A stretch of 64,000 bases of DNA from Scilla litardierei. Taxonomy: Eukaryota > Streptophyta > Magnoliopsida > Asparagales > Asparagaceae. The stretch spans positions 354,739,486 to 354,803,485 of the forward strand of contig CM061142.1 in assembly GCA_030789695.1 (NCBI GenBank), read 5' to 3'. Numbering within the stretch: position 1 is the first letter of the stretch; each line of letters opens with the position of its first letter. The notes beneath the pieces were generated by a model. That model was not told the origin of the DNA and made no database searches. It was given only the letters and a program-made list of their open reading frames with translations. The position numbers and the translations under genes are program-made. Positions 46,477 to 59,000 of the stretch are shown here, piece after piece.

Positions 46477-48197
46477 TGTTGAGTATTGGACTCCCCGTAT
46501 TTGGTTTTGGATGATGAGCAAACATAAATAAATCATGAACTAACAATTTGTGAGCGCAGTTATGGAGATCATCGCCAAATTCAAGAGAACACTCAAAGCG
46601 ACATCTTAAGACTTCTCAAAGCTCGTATTCAATGCCTAAAGCTTCGTTGAAGCTTTTGGACCTTTTTGGAAGTCATGAAGATTTGATCGAAGCATTCGAA
46701 GACCGTTCCTTAAGGTTTTATTCATAGTCTTTTAGCTTCGATTTATAGAATGTTAAGCCTTGAGTAATTCTTACATGTCTATCTTCATATCGCTTATATC
46801 TTAGAGCTAGGATTATCTTAGAAGCCATTAGAAACTTTCCTGAAGCCTATCGCTTCTTCCCTCGGCTTTTAGTGCATCTTAGTTGGTTCAAGTAGAGTCA
46901 CCAACCGGCTAGATGACGATCTAGTCGGTCGGCAACTCTTCATGAACCGACTAGATGTCCTAACTCATTTCAGCTCAGCCATGTCGATCAATTAGTCGGT
47001 CAAAGAAGGTTCACCGACCGACTAGATGACGATCTAGTCGGTTAGGAATCCTTCTCAGACCGACTAGTTGAGCTTGCCTCTGTATAGCCTGAGTTACTGT
47101 TTACAGTTAGTCGGTCCAAGAACATTCATCGACCGACTAGTTGTGAAACTAGTCGGTCATCATTTGTTCTTAGACCGACTAGTGTAACTTGTATTTAGCT
47201 TCGTGCATTTCACTCTTAGTCGGTCAAAGAACACTCACCGACCGACTAGTTGGCAAACTAGTTGGTTGGCAAGTCTTCTTAGACCGACTAGTTCATGTTG
47301 CCTGGAAATCACTCTTTTGGCTGTCGAGCTGTTAGTCGGTCCATGTTGAATCACCGACCGACTAGTTGATGAACTAGTCGGTCAGTGATCCTTCTTAGAC
47401 CGACTAGTCTGCTTCAGATTTAGATCCGTTGGAGTTTTGAAAGCGACGTTTCTTTCTCTCTTTTCCCTTGATCCTTTAAATACCTGAAGGGGTTATTTCA
47501 TAGGATCCAAGGCTGCTATTTCCAGAGTTCTATTGATTCAAAAAGAGAAGCTTTCAACTCTCATCTTCAAGCTCTCCCATTCTCAAGAATCTCTCCCTCA
47601 CTCTTATTCCTCAAGAGAGATTCATTGATTGTGAGCCTTCCAAGCCAAGGGCTTGATTCTAGGTCATCCATCTCATCCCTAGGCTTCCATTGCTGGTCAT
47701 CTTCTTGAAGCTAGGGTTTGGTGACTCTTCCTCCATCAAAATCCTCTTTGCCCTAATTTGGTAAGAAATCTCAAGGCATAGGTATTTTGTTGGTAAGCAT
47801 TTCATTTCAGTTATATTTGAATTGTATACTCTCGGTTGTGAGAGTTTTTGCGTGATCCCGGGTTGTGGGATTCACGGTCATCGATTGTTGGTCGTTTGCA
47901 CTTGTGAGGTTTTCGCAAGTGGTCATATTGGAAATCTTGAGTTAGGGTTTCTAACTCAAGTATCCGGAAGGGATCCGGGTGGTTGGGACGTAGGATCACC
48001 ACGAACAAGTCGGGGAGACTTGGGTGGATCCGAACCCATTAAACCATTGTGTTTGCGTTTGCATTATTTCTTGATTGTAGTTATTCCGCATCGTTGTTTG
48101 TTAATTGCACGATAATTAGGAATAACACTCCTTATTATTTAAAAGTACTATTCACCCCCCCTCTAGTACATGTGCAGTAGCTTCCCAGGGCACTACA
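46477..48197 (+). repeat. Element D 3' LTR
   Basis: 1721 bases, same ends and length as the 5' copy with few differences, so the insertion is recent. It carries its own five-unit array at 46879-47410. Confidence 0.93.
46879..47410 (+). promoter_or_regulatory. Five-unit palindromic array in D 3' LTR
   Basis: Same units as in the 5' LTR, with a few substitutions inside half-sites (for example CCGGCTAG near 46905 and CTAGTTGGTT near 47257). Confidence 0.9.
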
Positions 48198-48202
48198 AGA
48201 GC

Positions 48203-49822
48203 ATCATTACATCATTACACGACCGTTCTCATGCTTTTCGATCATTCTATTCGTTACGCTTTTGATTTCAATTTCTTTCCTTTTTATTTAACCAATAGAG
48301 CTTGTCGACGCCCGTGTCAACCTTAATATAGTTTGGTGGGCCCCATTAGAGTAATTTGATGTGTCCTCATAGACTATTAAATTTCATGGTGCATATGAAG
48401 TTGTATGTGTGTTGGTATTGGTATATTGTGTGTAGGTAGTTATGTATTAGCTGCATGAGTATAAGTGTGATATACATATGATGGTAGGATTATAATTGTT
48501 TGATTGGTATTACTTGTTTTATGAGATGTCGTATGTGTGTATACCATGAGGTATACCCGACTACTGCACGTATTAACTAATGGATGAAGTAAATGTATTG
48601 ATGTACCAAATTATAGATGGATGGATATGGTATGAATATATGATACATGTATGTGACTATACGATGACATCATTTATTAGGGAGAGTATTGTAATTATAG
48701 GTGTGCTGATGTTTGTAATAATATCATGGTATATGAAGTGATTGAAATATGTGATATTACCTGATTAGATATTAAGGGTGTTTGACATTTTGATATGTAT
48801 ATGGTTATGTTGGTAGACGTGTATGCATTAGATAGTATTGGTATATGTATGGATGCTGTGTTATGTATATGGAATTATTCTGCTATGATTTTTAGTCTCA
48901 CTCAAGCTTGAGTGGGTATACTCTATGTACGTTGGTGTATTTGTAGGTGGTTGGTGTATAGTGATGGATGATGTATGTATAATGTTTGGATTGTTTGTGT
49001 CCGGTTGTGTTACACACATGATTGTGGGTCACTAAACCAGTATATAGTTATAGGTGTTGGTCTTTTGGTATAGTTAATTATTAGGGGGCTTGCTTGCGTG
49101 AATATATATATGTGCTAGCTAAAACTAAGTGTGTATGTGGGCTGAGTATATATTGGTAAATATGAATGAAATGTTAGCGTGTGTGGGTGTGCACCATGCA
49201 CGGGTAAGTATGTGCCTAATTATAAGTATTGGTGACCATGGTGTGTGTGTGTGTGGCGTGTCGTGAATATAGTTATAGGACCGTATGTGATGTGAAAATA
49301 TGGTGAAGTATCTGTGTGCGTTGAATGACTATAAATTGTGAAATTATAATGATTGTGGAAGTATATTAAATATAATAACTTGAGTTTAGAATGGTGTGGT
49401 GTGATTACATGTGTTGACGTGTTTGGTATTGGATGTATACTAGGAGATATAGGGAGTAGTGTATTCTTATTGCCTTATTCATAGGTAGCTACCTAACGTA
49501 GAGTGTTACGATGGTATTTACTGGTGTGAACTATTTAATTGGTTGTGAGTATATGGACTAATGTTTGGTGCTAGATAAGTGATAGCTATATAAGGGATGT
49601 ATGTATATATGTGTATATGATGGAAATACGTGCATGCTTTTGACTGACTATGATTGGAATAAGTGTATGATGTGTGTGAATATATATATGTATACATGTT
49701 GGTAGTGTTAATGTTTGACTACCTAGTGCATATATAAGCACTTGTAATGAATATATATATCGAGTTGAAATGTTAATGTGATATTGATTGAGGGTAGTTA
49801 CCAGAGCGACTAGATATGTTAG
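48203..49822 (+). other. Element C non-coding interior, second part
   Basis: Low-complexity TATG/GTGT-rich DNA with a GT microsatellite near 49233. No gene. It is similar in style to the complement of the H interior, pointing to a shared kind of non-coding gypsy element. Confidence 0.7.
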
Positions 49823-49860
49823 AAAGTCCGAGGACGGACTTTATTCTAAGTTGGGGAGGA
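49823..49860 (+). other. Hairpin and polypurine tract of element C
   Basis: AAAGTCCG-AGGA-CGGACTTT (49823-49842), then AGTTGGGGAGGA (49849-49860) touching the 3' LTR. Confidence 0.82.
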
Positions 49861-52635
49861 TGTAATGACTGGTTTTCATGTATTTGGATTATCTATATTA
49901 TATATATATGTTTTGGTGGATTTTCTCCTCATGTGTGGTTTTCGTCTCCGTAGCTTTCATTTCAATCGCTTCGTCGTGATTTTCTAGCTTCTTCCTTAGA
50001 GTCGTTGATCTTGGAGTAAGTCGCTCATGACGAACTTCAAATCGCTCATATTTTAGAGTTAGAGTGATCTTAGAAGCTATAGGAATCTTCCCGAAGCTTC
50101 GCGCTTCATTTCGGCACTTTTCGTGCACCTTAGTTGGTTCAAGAAGGGGGACCAACCGACTAGATTCCAATCTAGTCGGTCAGGAACTCTTCTCAAACCG
50201 ACTAGTTCATTGAATCAATTATTCAGGAGTTACTGTTTACTCTTAGTCGGTCTAAGAACAACCACCGACCGACTAGATGTGAAACTAGTCGGTCAGAACT
50301 TGCTCTCAGACCGACTAGTTCCTTTGATTAATTTTACCTAAGTTACAGTTTCTGTTTAGTCGGTCTAAGTTCATCTTTCGACCGACTAGTTGTTAAACTA
50401 GTCGGTTAAGTTTTGTACTCAGACCGACTAATTCTGAGTTCTTCTGTACAGTCGAGTTACTGTTTATCGTTAGTCGGTCCATGAACACTCATCGACCGAC
50501 TAGATTACAAACTAGTCGGTCGATGGGCCTTCACAGACCGACTAATTCACTTCCCAGATTTCTTCCTTCTTTCGCTGTTTGGTTTTTGTCGGTCACAGTT
50601 GAACAACCGACCGACTAGTTCCCAAACTAGTCGGTCAGCCACCCTTCGTTGACCGACTAAATCACCCAGAAACCCTAATTTTTGGGCGGCCGCCGGTTCA
50701 TCTCTATCAATACACCCGATCGTTTCTCTTTCTCTCTTCCATTTCCCTTGGCCATTTCCCTTCCCCTTGACCTCTGATCTTCCCCAACCTTCCTCTAGCC
50801 CTTCCTCCTTCCTCAAGAGCCTCTCCCCCTCTCCATTTGGGCCGGCCACCTCCTCTAAGCCGTCGGAAAAACTCCCAAAACCCCACAAAATCCCTTTTCT
50901 CCAGATTTCTCCATCCATTCCAGATCTGAACCGTGGTTCCCCGGATTGTTTCTTCTGTCGCCGTGCTTGCTCGGCATCGTTCTTCCGCTAACGATTCGGT
51001 AATTAATCGATCTCTTAATATTCTCATGACCCATTTGTGTTTTTGTGAAACCCTAATAAAAATGGAAGTTAAAGATATTGTTCTAATGTTGTTTTTCCAC
51101 GGCAGAGATCTCATCCCCGTAGGTTACCATTTTGTGACGTGCCTCGTTGATCGTCATCCTCGGTGCTAGGCAAGTGAAACTTGCTTCCTAGGGTTTTAGG
51201 CCATGTTTTAGGCCACTTTTGTACCGTAGCGTAAAAGAGACTAGACAGTGAAATGATAGCTGCCTAGACGTCTATTTGATCTAGTTTGAAAACGAAATTA
51301 GATCCGTCACCTCAATTGATCTAACTTGACAACGAAGCTAGGTCCAACCCTTTTAACTTGTTGTTCATGTATATTAAACTGCCATGTTTAATTCCTTGCC
51401 TGTACGCCTTACTACCTGCCATGCCATGCTATCCATGTTGAAATGTCGCATTCGTAGCACACGCTACAATACTTGTGTTTCCTGGCTCGTGTTCCAGAAG
51501 CGGGCCATGTGTGTTGGTTGATAGCCAATGCCCGATCTACTAGTTTCCGGCTAGGCACCTGCTTTTAGCGGGCACAATCCTACGCCAAATTGTGAACCTA
51601 AAAACAAGCTCTTGTGCGGGGCAACCCTGGCTCATTTACTGAGCATCGTATGCAGGGACCCTGGCTTGTTTACGTGTGGGAGGGGTAAGGGTTAAGCGGC
51701 CATTCAACTGGGAGTCTGCCCGATCAGCAACTTCAGTTGTAAGGCGTAAACTCTGGGATTGGGGTAGTGTTAAGCGGCCAATTAGTGTGAATGTCAACAG
51801 TTCAGCTGTAAGGCGTAAACATATACAAACAACTTGAAACGTGACTAGTGAAAAGATTGAGATTGTTAGTAGCTTGGCTACTCCTGTCATGCCATGATAA
51901 TTGTTCTCTTGCACTATTGTTACACCATGTCTTGCTTGTGCACGACGTATTTACTTGACGCGATTTACTTGACTTGTACTTGTCCATGTTTATAGTTGTA
52001 AAACTTGTTATCCATGCCATACTTGTTACTTGTTGCTTGCACCTTACCTTATTTGTTACTCACATACTAAACTTGCCATGCTATGCATCATACTATAACT
52101 GCTAGGTTGCTAGTTTGCCTTCACTTTTGTTTCCTTGCTCAAGTCTTGTTAGACTTGCTGACATGTGCCCCTTTACTCTTTTGGGTGACACATGTTAGAT
52201 CCCGAGCTAGAGGCCGTTGCAGAGGACGTAGTGTTGCTGGCGCTGAGCAAGTGGTTGCTGAGGAGGAGTTTGTGGTCATTGGTGACTAGTCTTAGAGACC
52301 GCTTGTGTTCTCTTCCTTTGTTTAGGCTTGCTGTTAGTTGTCGGCGCGTGGCACCTTTGCTTGTATGTTGTACTTTGTTGGCCATGTATGGGCCTTAGCT
52401 TTTCCTTTTGAGCCTGGTGGCTTTTCTGTGATATTGTAATTTATTTTATGGATATTCTGAGATTTAATAAATTACTTAGTGTCTCATTTCATTATTATTA
52501 TTGTTGTTTCGTATTGCTTTGTAAGGACATGCTAATTGAATTTTATACGCTTATCAGACTGCAGCTTCACAGCTCCACGTCTGAGCGGACCTTCTCACGT
52601 CTCGCCTCCACATTTTTGGGAAGCGGGGCGTGACA
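49861..52635 (+). repeat. Element C 3' LTR
   Basis: 2775 bases from TGTAATGACTGG to GGGGCGTGACA. Closely matches the 5' LTR. Its TATA box is changed to CTATCAATAC (50704-50713), against CTATAAATAC in the 5' copy. Confidence 0.92.
50130..50662 (+). promoter_or_regulatory. Five-unit palindromic array in C 3' LTR
   Basis: Same five units as the 5' LTR, with one half-site lost near 50584 (TTTTGTCGGTC). Confidence 0.9.
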
Positions 52636-52640
52636 AATCA

Positions 52641-53217
52641 CCATGTCATCATCATCACAGAAAAGTCATCTCTAGCAAAAGATGAAAGAAATAAGGATAA
52701 AAGAAAATAGAAACTACTACGAAATGCAGCACACTCAAAAAGGTAAGAAAACTTGATGCATGATAAAAAACGAAAAAGTGGGTGAAAATGAGTGCAAAAA
52801 GCGGAAAATGTGAGAAAGGCAAAAATTAAAGTATGACAAAAAGCAAAAGCGTGAGAACTCACTCCCCCAAGCTAAAGTGCACAGTGTCCTCAATGTGCGA
52901 AGTGTGGCACACCGAGAGACGTGAAATGGGGGGGGGTGGGTGAGGATGCATGCATGATGAAAATAAAAGAAAAAGGAAATGATATGCTAATGCAGGTGGT
53001 GCATGCAGAGGTCAAAATGGTGCAGAATATCAGTGTCCCCAAAAATAAGCTCCCTCACTCCAAAAGAGATATAAACAGAAATGAACAAAAGGTACCAAAA
53101 CAGTGTGTGGAGGAGGGGATCAAAAATCATCAGGCTCCAAAAACGGCCAGCAAAACAGCAGAAATATAGAAGGCATCCAGTGTGTGCCTAGGCTGGTGGT
53201 GGTGGACCAGCACCGTC
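52641..53217 (-). other. Element I 3' non-coding region, right part
   Basis: Lies between the I reading frame and the C insertion. The minus strand has CATTGAGGACACTGTGCAC then CTTTAGCTTGGGGGAGTGAG (52858-52877), the block typical of the region after the last gene of Athila/Tat elements. The rest is A-rich with no gene. Confidence 0.6.
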
Positions 53218-53521
53218 CTATGGCGGAGGTGGTGGTGGAGGTGGTGGGCGTGGTAGCTGCTGGGTTGGTGTCAGTGGTGGAGGCAGACGCACCAGGATTT
53301 GGTTCAGGCAAGCTTGAATACTCAGAAGAATGGCGACGTGGGTCTGCACAGAACTAACTGTGGCGGAGAGAGCCCTGAAATCCCCTCTAAGTCCACTAAC
53401 AGCCCCCTCAAGAGCACGAATGCTCTGAACTAGAGTGTCAGGGGGTGGTAGAGCAGAGGGACGCACAGGTCTAACTGGTGAAGTGCGGGGCTGTCTCATG
53501 CGTGCAGTGTAGAGGACGAGT
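53218..53521 (-). pseudogene. Element I reading frame, C-terminal part (split by F)
   Basis: C-terminal ~100 codons of a Pro/Ser/Thr-rich frame whose N-terminal part is at 63250-64000. Without element F and one copy of its target duplication the frame is continuous. This part has a predicted heptad-like stretch (from LVQSIRALEG to about NQILVRL) and a proline tail ending at TAG 53218-53220. Its position after pol and before the polypurine tract fits the env-like or extra frame of Athila/Tat elements. I do not recognise a specific family. Confidence 0.5.
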
Positions 53522-55970
53522 TGTCACGACCCGCTTCCCTAAAATGGAGGCGAGATGTGAAAAGGTCCGCACGAGAGTGGAGCTGTGAAGCCCCAAACCC
53601 GATAAGCGTCAATAAAACATAAACAGGTCCCTGTAACCACAACAGAACAACAATAATAATACAAGGAGATACTGAAATAAAAATCTCACATCTCATGAAA
53701 TGTCCAACATGAAAATAAGTCCAACATCCAGAAGAGCCACCAGGCTAAAAGAAAAGAGTCTAAAGGCCCAGAACAAGGCCAACAATCGCAACAACATAAC
53801 AAAGTATAGGTGCTACACACCGATAACAAAACAACTGTCTAAACAAGAGTAAAACACAACGAAGACACTAGGACTGGTCCCCAGTGTCCACGTGCTCCCC
53901 GTCAAGCACAAGCTCGGGCTCGGCGTCAGCAAACACCTCGTCCTCAACAAGGTACTCAGGCTCAGGATCTAACATGTGTCACCCAAAAGAGTAAAGGGGC
54001 ACATGTCAGCAAGTCTAAAGACTTGGGCAAGGAAACTGAAAGTAAGGCAACTAGCAACCTAGCAGTTATAGTATGCATGACATGGCAGTTATAACTTGAG
54101 TGCACAATCAAGACATGGCAATACAATTTGTACAAGAGAACAATCATCGGGACAAGACAAGAGTAGCCAAGCTACTATCAATCTCAATCAATTCACTATT
54201 CACGTTATTTGTAGAAGTTTACGCCTTACAGCTGAATGGTTTCACATTCGCTGATTGGCCGCTTAACAACTACCCCAAAACCCAGAGTTTACGCCTTACC
54301 ACTGCAGTTGCTGATCGGGCAGACTCCCAGTTGATTGGCCGCTTAACTCTTACCCCCAATACCCACACGTAATGGAGCCAGGGTCCCCGCACATGAGCTC
54401 AGCAAGTGAGCCGGGGTTGCCCCGCACATGAGCTCGCATTCTTAAACATTTGGCGTAGGGGTGCACCTAGCCGGAAACAAGCAATTCGGGCATTGGCTAT
54501 CAACCAACACATGGCCCGCTTCTGGAACACGAGCCAGGAACACAAGCATTCGTAGCATAGAAGCTACGCAATCACAAAAGCACTTAAAGAATGCAATGAC
54601 ATGACAATTAATTCGCGTACCGTTAATGGAAAGTAAACATGACATGGTAATTATGCAACATGCTATATGTCGGAACTAGCTTCGTTGTCAAGCTAGTTCC
54701 CCAAATTTGCGCCTAGGCGAGTATCATTTCGTCGCCTAGCCTCTTTTACGCCTACAACAAGCAAATGGCCAAAAACATGGCCTAAACCCTAAGTGGCAAG
54801 TTTCACTTGCCTAGCACCGGGGATGACGACCACTTCGTCACACGGATGCCAATCTACGGGGAAATCGCTGTTATGGGGGAACAATCATCAAACAACATGA
54901 AATTTTATTAGGGTTTCATAAAATACCAATAGGTTATAAAAACACCAAGGGATCGATTTCTTACCGAGAGGAAGCGGAAGAAACACTCCGGAGAACCCTA
55001 GGATCAGATCTGGAAAGGATTGGATAAGTTTTGGAGAACTAGGGTTTTTGGGGATTTGGGGATTTGATGGAGATTTTGGGGAAGATGAGAGGTGGAAAGA
55101 GTGGATGGAGGGTTTGGATGATGATTCTAGGGCTTGGAATGAAGGAATGAAGCTTGGAGGAAGATGGGGGCTCAATGGGGGAGATTTTAGGGTTTTGGGT
55201 CGAGTGGAGGAAGAAGAAAACGTTTGGGATGGGTTTAAATAGAATGGGCTGGCGGCTGCCCAGAAATTAGGGTTTTAACACAGGTTAGTCGGTCAAAGAG
55301 CAACCACTGACCGACTAGTTTGGCAACTAGTCGGTCGGTCGACCAACGCAGACCGACTAAGAGCAAACAGTAACTTTTGAACGAAAATAGGATTTAGAAT
55401 TAGTTGGTCCATGAACAAATACTGACCGACTAGTTTAGCATCTAGTCGGTCGATGAACGTTCTTAGACCGACTAAGAGTGAACAGTGTTGATACTAAAAT
55501 TTAGATGATGAGTTAGTCGGTTAAAGAAGCATTGCCGACCGACTAGTTTGCAACCTAGTCGGTCAACCAACATTCTTAGACCGACTAACGATAAACAGTA
55601 ACTCCTGAGAAATTTAGAAAGCCAACTAGTTGGTCCAAGAAGGATTGCCGACCGACTGGATCGTCATCTAGTCGGTCGGTGCCCCTTCTTATACCGGCTA
55701 ATGAGCACAAAATGTTCCGATACGGAGCGCGGGGCCCCGGGATCGATTCCTAAGACTCCTAGGCTTGATCTAATAGTAAGATACGACCGTTGTGAAGTCC
55801 GTCACGAATGACATACTTCGAAATCGACGATCCTAAGGAAGAAACGAGAAAATACGACGAATCGATCGAAAATGAAAGCTACGGAGACGAAAACCACACA
55901 AGAGGAGAAAATCCACCAAAACATATATTATATTATAATAAATCCAGATACAAGAAAAGCAGTCGTTATA
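53522..55970 (-). repeat. Element F 3' LTR
   Basis: Plus-strand ends TGTCACGACCCGCTTCCC and GCAGTCGTTATA; the right LTR has TTACA at that end, so TATA is a mutation. Homologous to the C LTR over U3 start, array and the GGAACACGAGCC and GCGTAAAC blocks. Confidence 0.93.
55285..55701 (-). promoter_or_regulatory. Four-unit palindromic array in F 3' LTR
   Basis: Units at about 55285-55361, 55398-55475, 55513-55588 and 55628-55701. Spacers such as CGATAAACAGTAACTCCTGA are the complement of those in C. On the reading strand the array ends about 33 bases before TATTTAAACCC (near 55244-55252). Confidence 0.9.
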
Positions 55971-56008
55971 TCCTCCCCAACTTAAGAAAAATTCCGTCCT
56001 CGGAATTT
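55971..56008 (-). other. Hairpin and polypurine tract of element F
   Basis: On the reading strand AAATTCCG-AGGA-CGGAATTT (56008-55989) lies just after the pol stop, followed by TTAAGTTGGGGAGGA touching the LTR. Confidence 0.85.
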
Positions 56009-56016
56009 CCGAATAC

Positions 56017-59000
56017 TCACGAGTCCGGAAACAAAAGTGGGAAACGCTCTCGCATCTCATACTCATTCTCCCAAGTAGACTCTCCAGGTGAGCCGTGTCG
56101 CCACATCACCCTCACAAGATTGACAATCTTGTTCCGAAGTGATTTCTGACGCCTGTCCAGAATCTGCACTGGATGCTGGTCATACGTCATATCGGGGCGA
56201 ACGGTAATCTCCGAAAAATACACAGCATGAGATGGATCGCTAATGTATCGACGAAGCTGCGACACATGGAAAACATTGTGAACTCCTTCCAAAGATGGCG
56301 GCAAGGCCAAGCGATAAGCTACCTCGCCAACCCTCTCCAAAATGTCAAACGGTCCAATGTATCGCGGGCTCAACTTCCCACGCTTCCCAAAACGAATCAC
56401 GCCACGATTCGGGGAAATCTTCAAGAACACATGGTCGCCCGGCTGAAACTCCAAAGGACGACGTTTAGCATCCACCCAATGCTTAAAACGGTCCTGAGCA
56501 ATCCTCAACCTCTCCCGAATATTCCTGACGATATCCACGGCCTCCACGATCATCTCAGGTCCCAACAACTCCCGATCACCAACGTCATCCCAACTCAATG
56601 GCGATCGACATTTCCTCCCATAAAGAGCGGCGAATGGCGCCATGCCAATACTCGCCTGGAAGCTGTTGTTGTAAGAGAACTCCACCAAATGCAGATGGTC
56701 CTCCCACGAACCCTTGAAATCCAACATGCACGCCCTCAGCATGTCTTCCAAAATCTGAATCTTCCTCTCGGACTGGCCATCCGTCTGCGGATGGTACGCC
56801 GTGCTGAAACTCAGACGCGTATCCAAGCTCTTCTGCAAACTCTGCCAGAACTGAGATGTGAACCTCATGTCCCTGTCAGACACGATACTCACGGGGACTC
56901 CATGAAGTCGCACAACCTCCTGCATGATTCACGTTACATCACTATCCAAACTAGGAAAAAGGAAATAAAACGGAGAGTAAAAGAATTTTACCTCCATATA
57001 TCTCCTTGCTAGCGCCTCAGTGGACTGTCCCACTCGGAACGGAATAAAGTGCGCAGATTTGGTCAATCGATCTACGATCACCCAAATCGCGTCATTCTGC
57101 TTCGGACTCCGAGGTAGTCCAGTCACGAAATCCATAGTGATGTGTTGCCATTTCCACTCCGGAATCGGAAGCGGTTGTAGCAACCCGGCCGTACGCTGAT
57201 GCTCCGCCTTCACTTGCTGGCAAACCAAGCACTTGGCTACACTCCGAGCCACACTCCTCTTCATACCATGCCACCAATAATTCAGACGAAGATCTTGGTA
57301 CATCTTGGTGCCACCAGGATGCACAGAATACGGCGAACTGTGTGCCTCCACCATCAGCTCCTCTCTGATATCCCCAGCTGGCACACACAACCTGGCTCCG
57401 AACCTCAGCGAGCCATCCTCATGAATCAAAAAGTCAGTCCGCAGACCGGCTTCCACATGCTCCCGAATCTTCACCAGCTTCGGATCCTCAGCCTGGCCAG
57501 CCTTAATCCGATCCACGATCGTCGACTGTACCTGCATGTACATCAACGAAGAAGCCTCCCCAGGAAGAACAATTTCCACACCAGACTCGCAAAAATCCTG
57601 CTGCAATCTCCACTGCGAGGTCAAAATCATCACCGCTGGAAGCCTACTCAAAGCATCCGGAACCACATTCACCTTGCCAGGGTGAAACTGCAAATCAATC
57701 TCATAATCTGCCATAAGCTCCAACCATCGACAATGTCGCATGTTGAGCTCCTTCTGAGTGAAAATATACTTCAAGCTTTTGTGATCGGTGAAAATCTTCA
57801 CTTTCTCACTCAGCAAGAAGTGCCTCCAAATCTTAAGAGCAAACACAACGGCAGCCAACTCCAAATCATGCGTCGGGTAATTCTTCTCATGAACCTTAAG
57901 CTGACGAGACGCATACGCCACAACATGTCCGTGCTGATGCAACACACAACCGAGACCCTTGCCAGAAGCATCACAAAAGATCTCAAATCCACCTCTGTGA
58001 TCAGGCACAACAAGAATAGGGGCAGTCGTCAGCCTCTCCTTCAGAATACCAAAAGCATTCTCACAATCACCCGACCAAACGAAAGCAACATCCTTCCGCG
58101 TCAACCTGGTCATCGGCTCAGCAATACGAGAAAAGTCCTTAATGAATCGTCGATAATAACCAGCAAGTCCAAGGAAACTCCGAATCTCAGACGCAGACGA
58201 CGGAACATGCCACTCCCTGATGGCCCGAATCTTCTCGGGATCCACTGAAATACCATCTCCAGTCACCACATGCCCGAGAAAAGCAACTCTATACAGCCAG
58301 AACTCGCACTTCAAAAACTTAGCATACAAACGATGCTTCCTCAAGATCTCCAACACCGTCCTTAAGTGCGAGGCATGCTCTTCCTCCGACTTCGAATAGA
58401 TCAGAATGTCGTCAATAAAGATAACGACAAACTTATCCAAAAAGTCGTAGAAAATCAGGTTCATCAGATTCATGAAAACTGCGGGCGCGTTAGTTACGCC
58501 GAAAGGCATAACCACAAACTCATAGTGTCCATACTTCGTCCTGAACGCTGTCTTCGGAACATCATCCCTCTTCACCTTCAACTGATGGTAACCACTTCTC
58601 AGATCCAATTTAGAAAACACACTCGAACCTCCAAGCTGATCAAAAATATCATCGATGCGAGGCAACGGGTATTTATTCTTAATGGTCACCGCATTCAACT
58701 CCCGATAGTCCACGCACATGCGACGCGAACCATCCTTCTTCTTAACCAGCAACACCGGTGCTCCCCACGGAGACACACTAGGATTAATATAACTCTTCTG
58801 CAAAAGCTCATCCAACTGCTTCCGCAACTCTTCCAATTCTGCAGGTGCCATACGATACGGTGCCTTCGAAATCGGCTGTGCACCTGGAACAAGATCAATA
58901 GAAAATTCCAAAGCCCGATCAGGTGGCAAACCAGACATCTCCTCGGGGAAGACGTCGCCAAAATCTCGCACCACAGCTGGCCACTCCATCTCCATCTGCA

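Larger units (their letters stand above)
41077..48197 (+). mobile_element. Element D: gag-only Sirevirus derivative
   Basis: Complete insertion with target duplication AGAGC (41072-41076 and 48198-48202). Two LTRs of 1721 bases each bracket a 3679-base interior with primer site, gag, a 3' non-coding region and polypurine tracts. Protease, integrase, RT, RNase H and the env-like gene are all missing. Interior parts are homologous to element E, so D looks like an internally deleted relative moved by E-type enzymes. Confidence 0.93.
27048..52635 (+). mobile_element. Element C: non-coding gypsy element (LARD-like) with nested B and D
   Basis: A complete insertion with target duplication AATCA (27043-27047 and 52636-52640). 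Without B and D it is about 9.3 kb: LTR of about 2.77 kb, tRNA-Ile primer site, about 3.8 kb of interior with no gag or pol, a polypurine tract and a second LTR. Its LTR, primer site and first 60 bases of leader are homologous to coding element F, so F-like elements are the likely helpers. Confidence 0.9.

Noticed and set aside
56173..58248. Long plus-strand open frames opposite F pol (and 358-714, 2777-3412 opposite A)
   Set aside because: They mirror the conserved pol and gag frames on the other strand and have no domain of their own.
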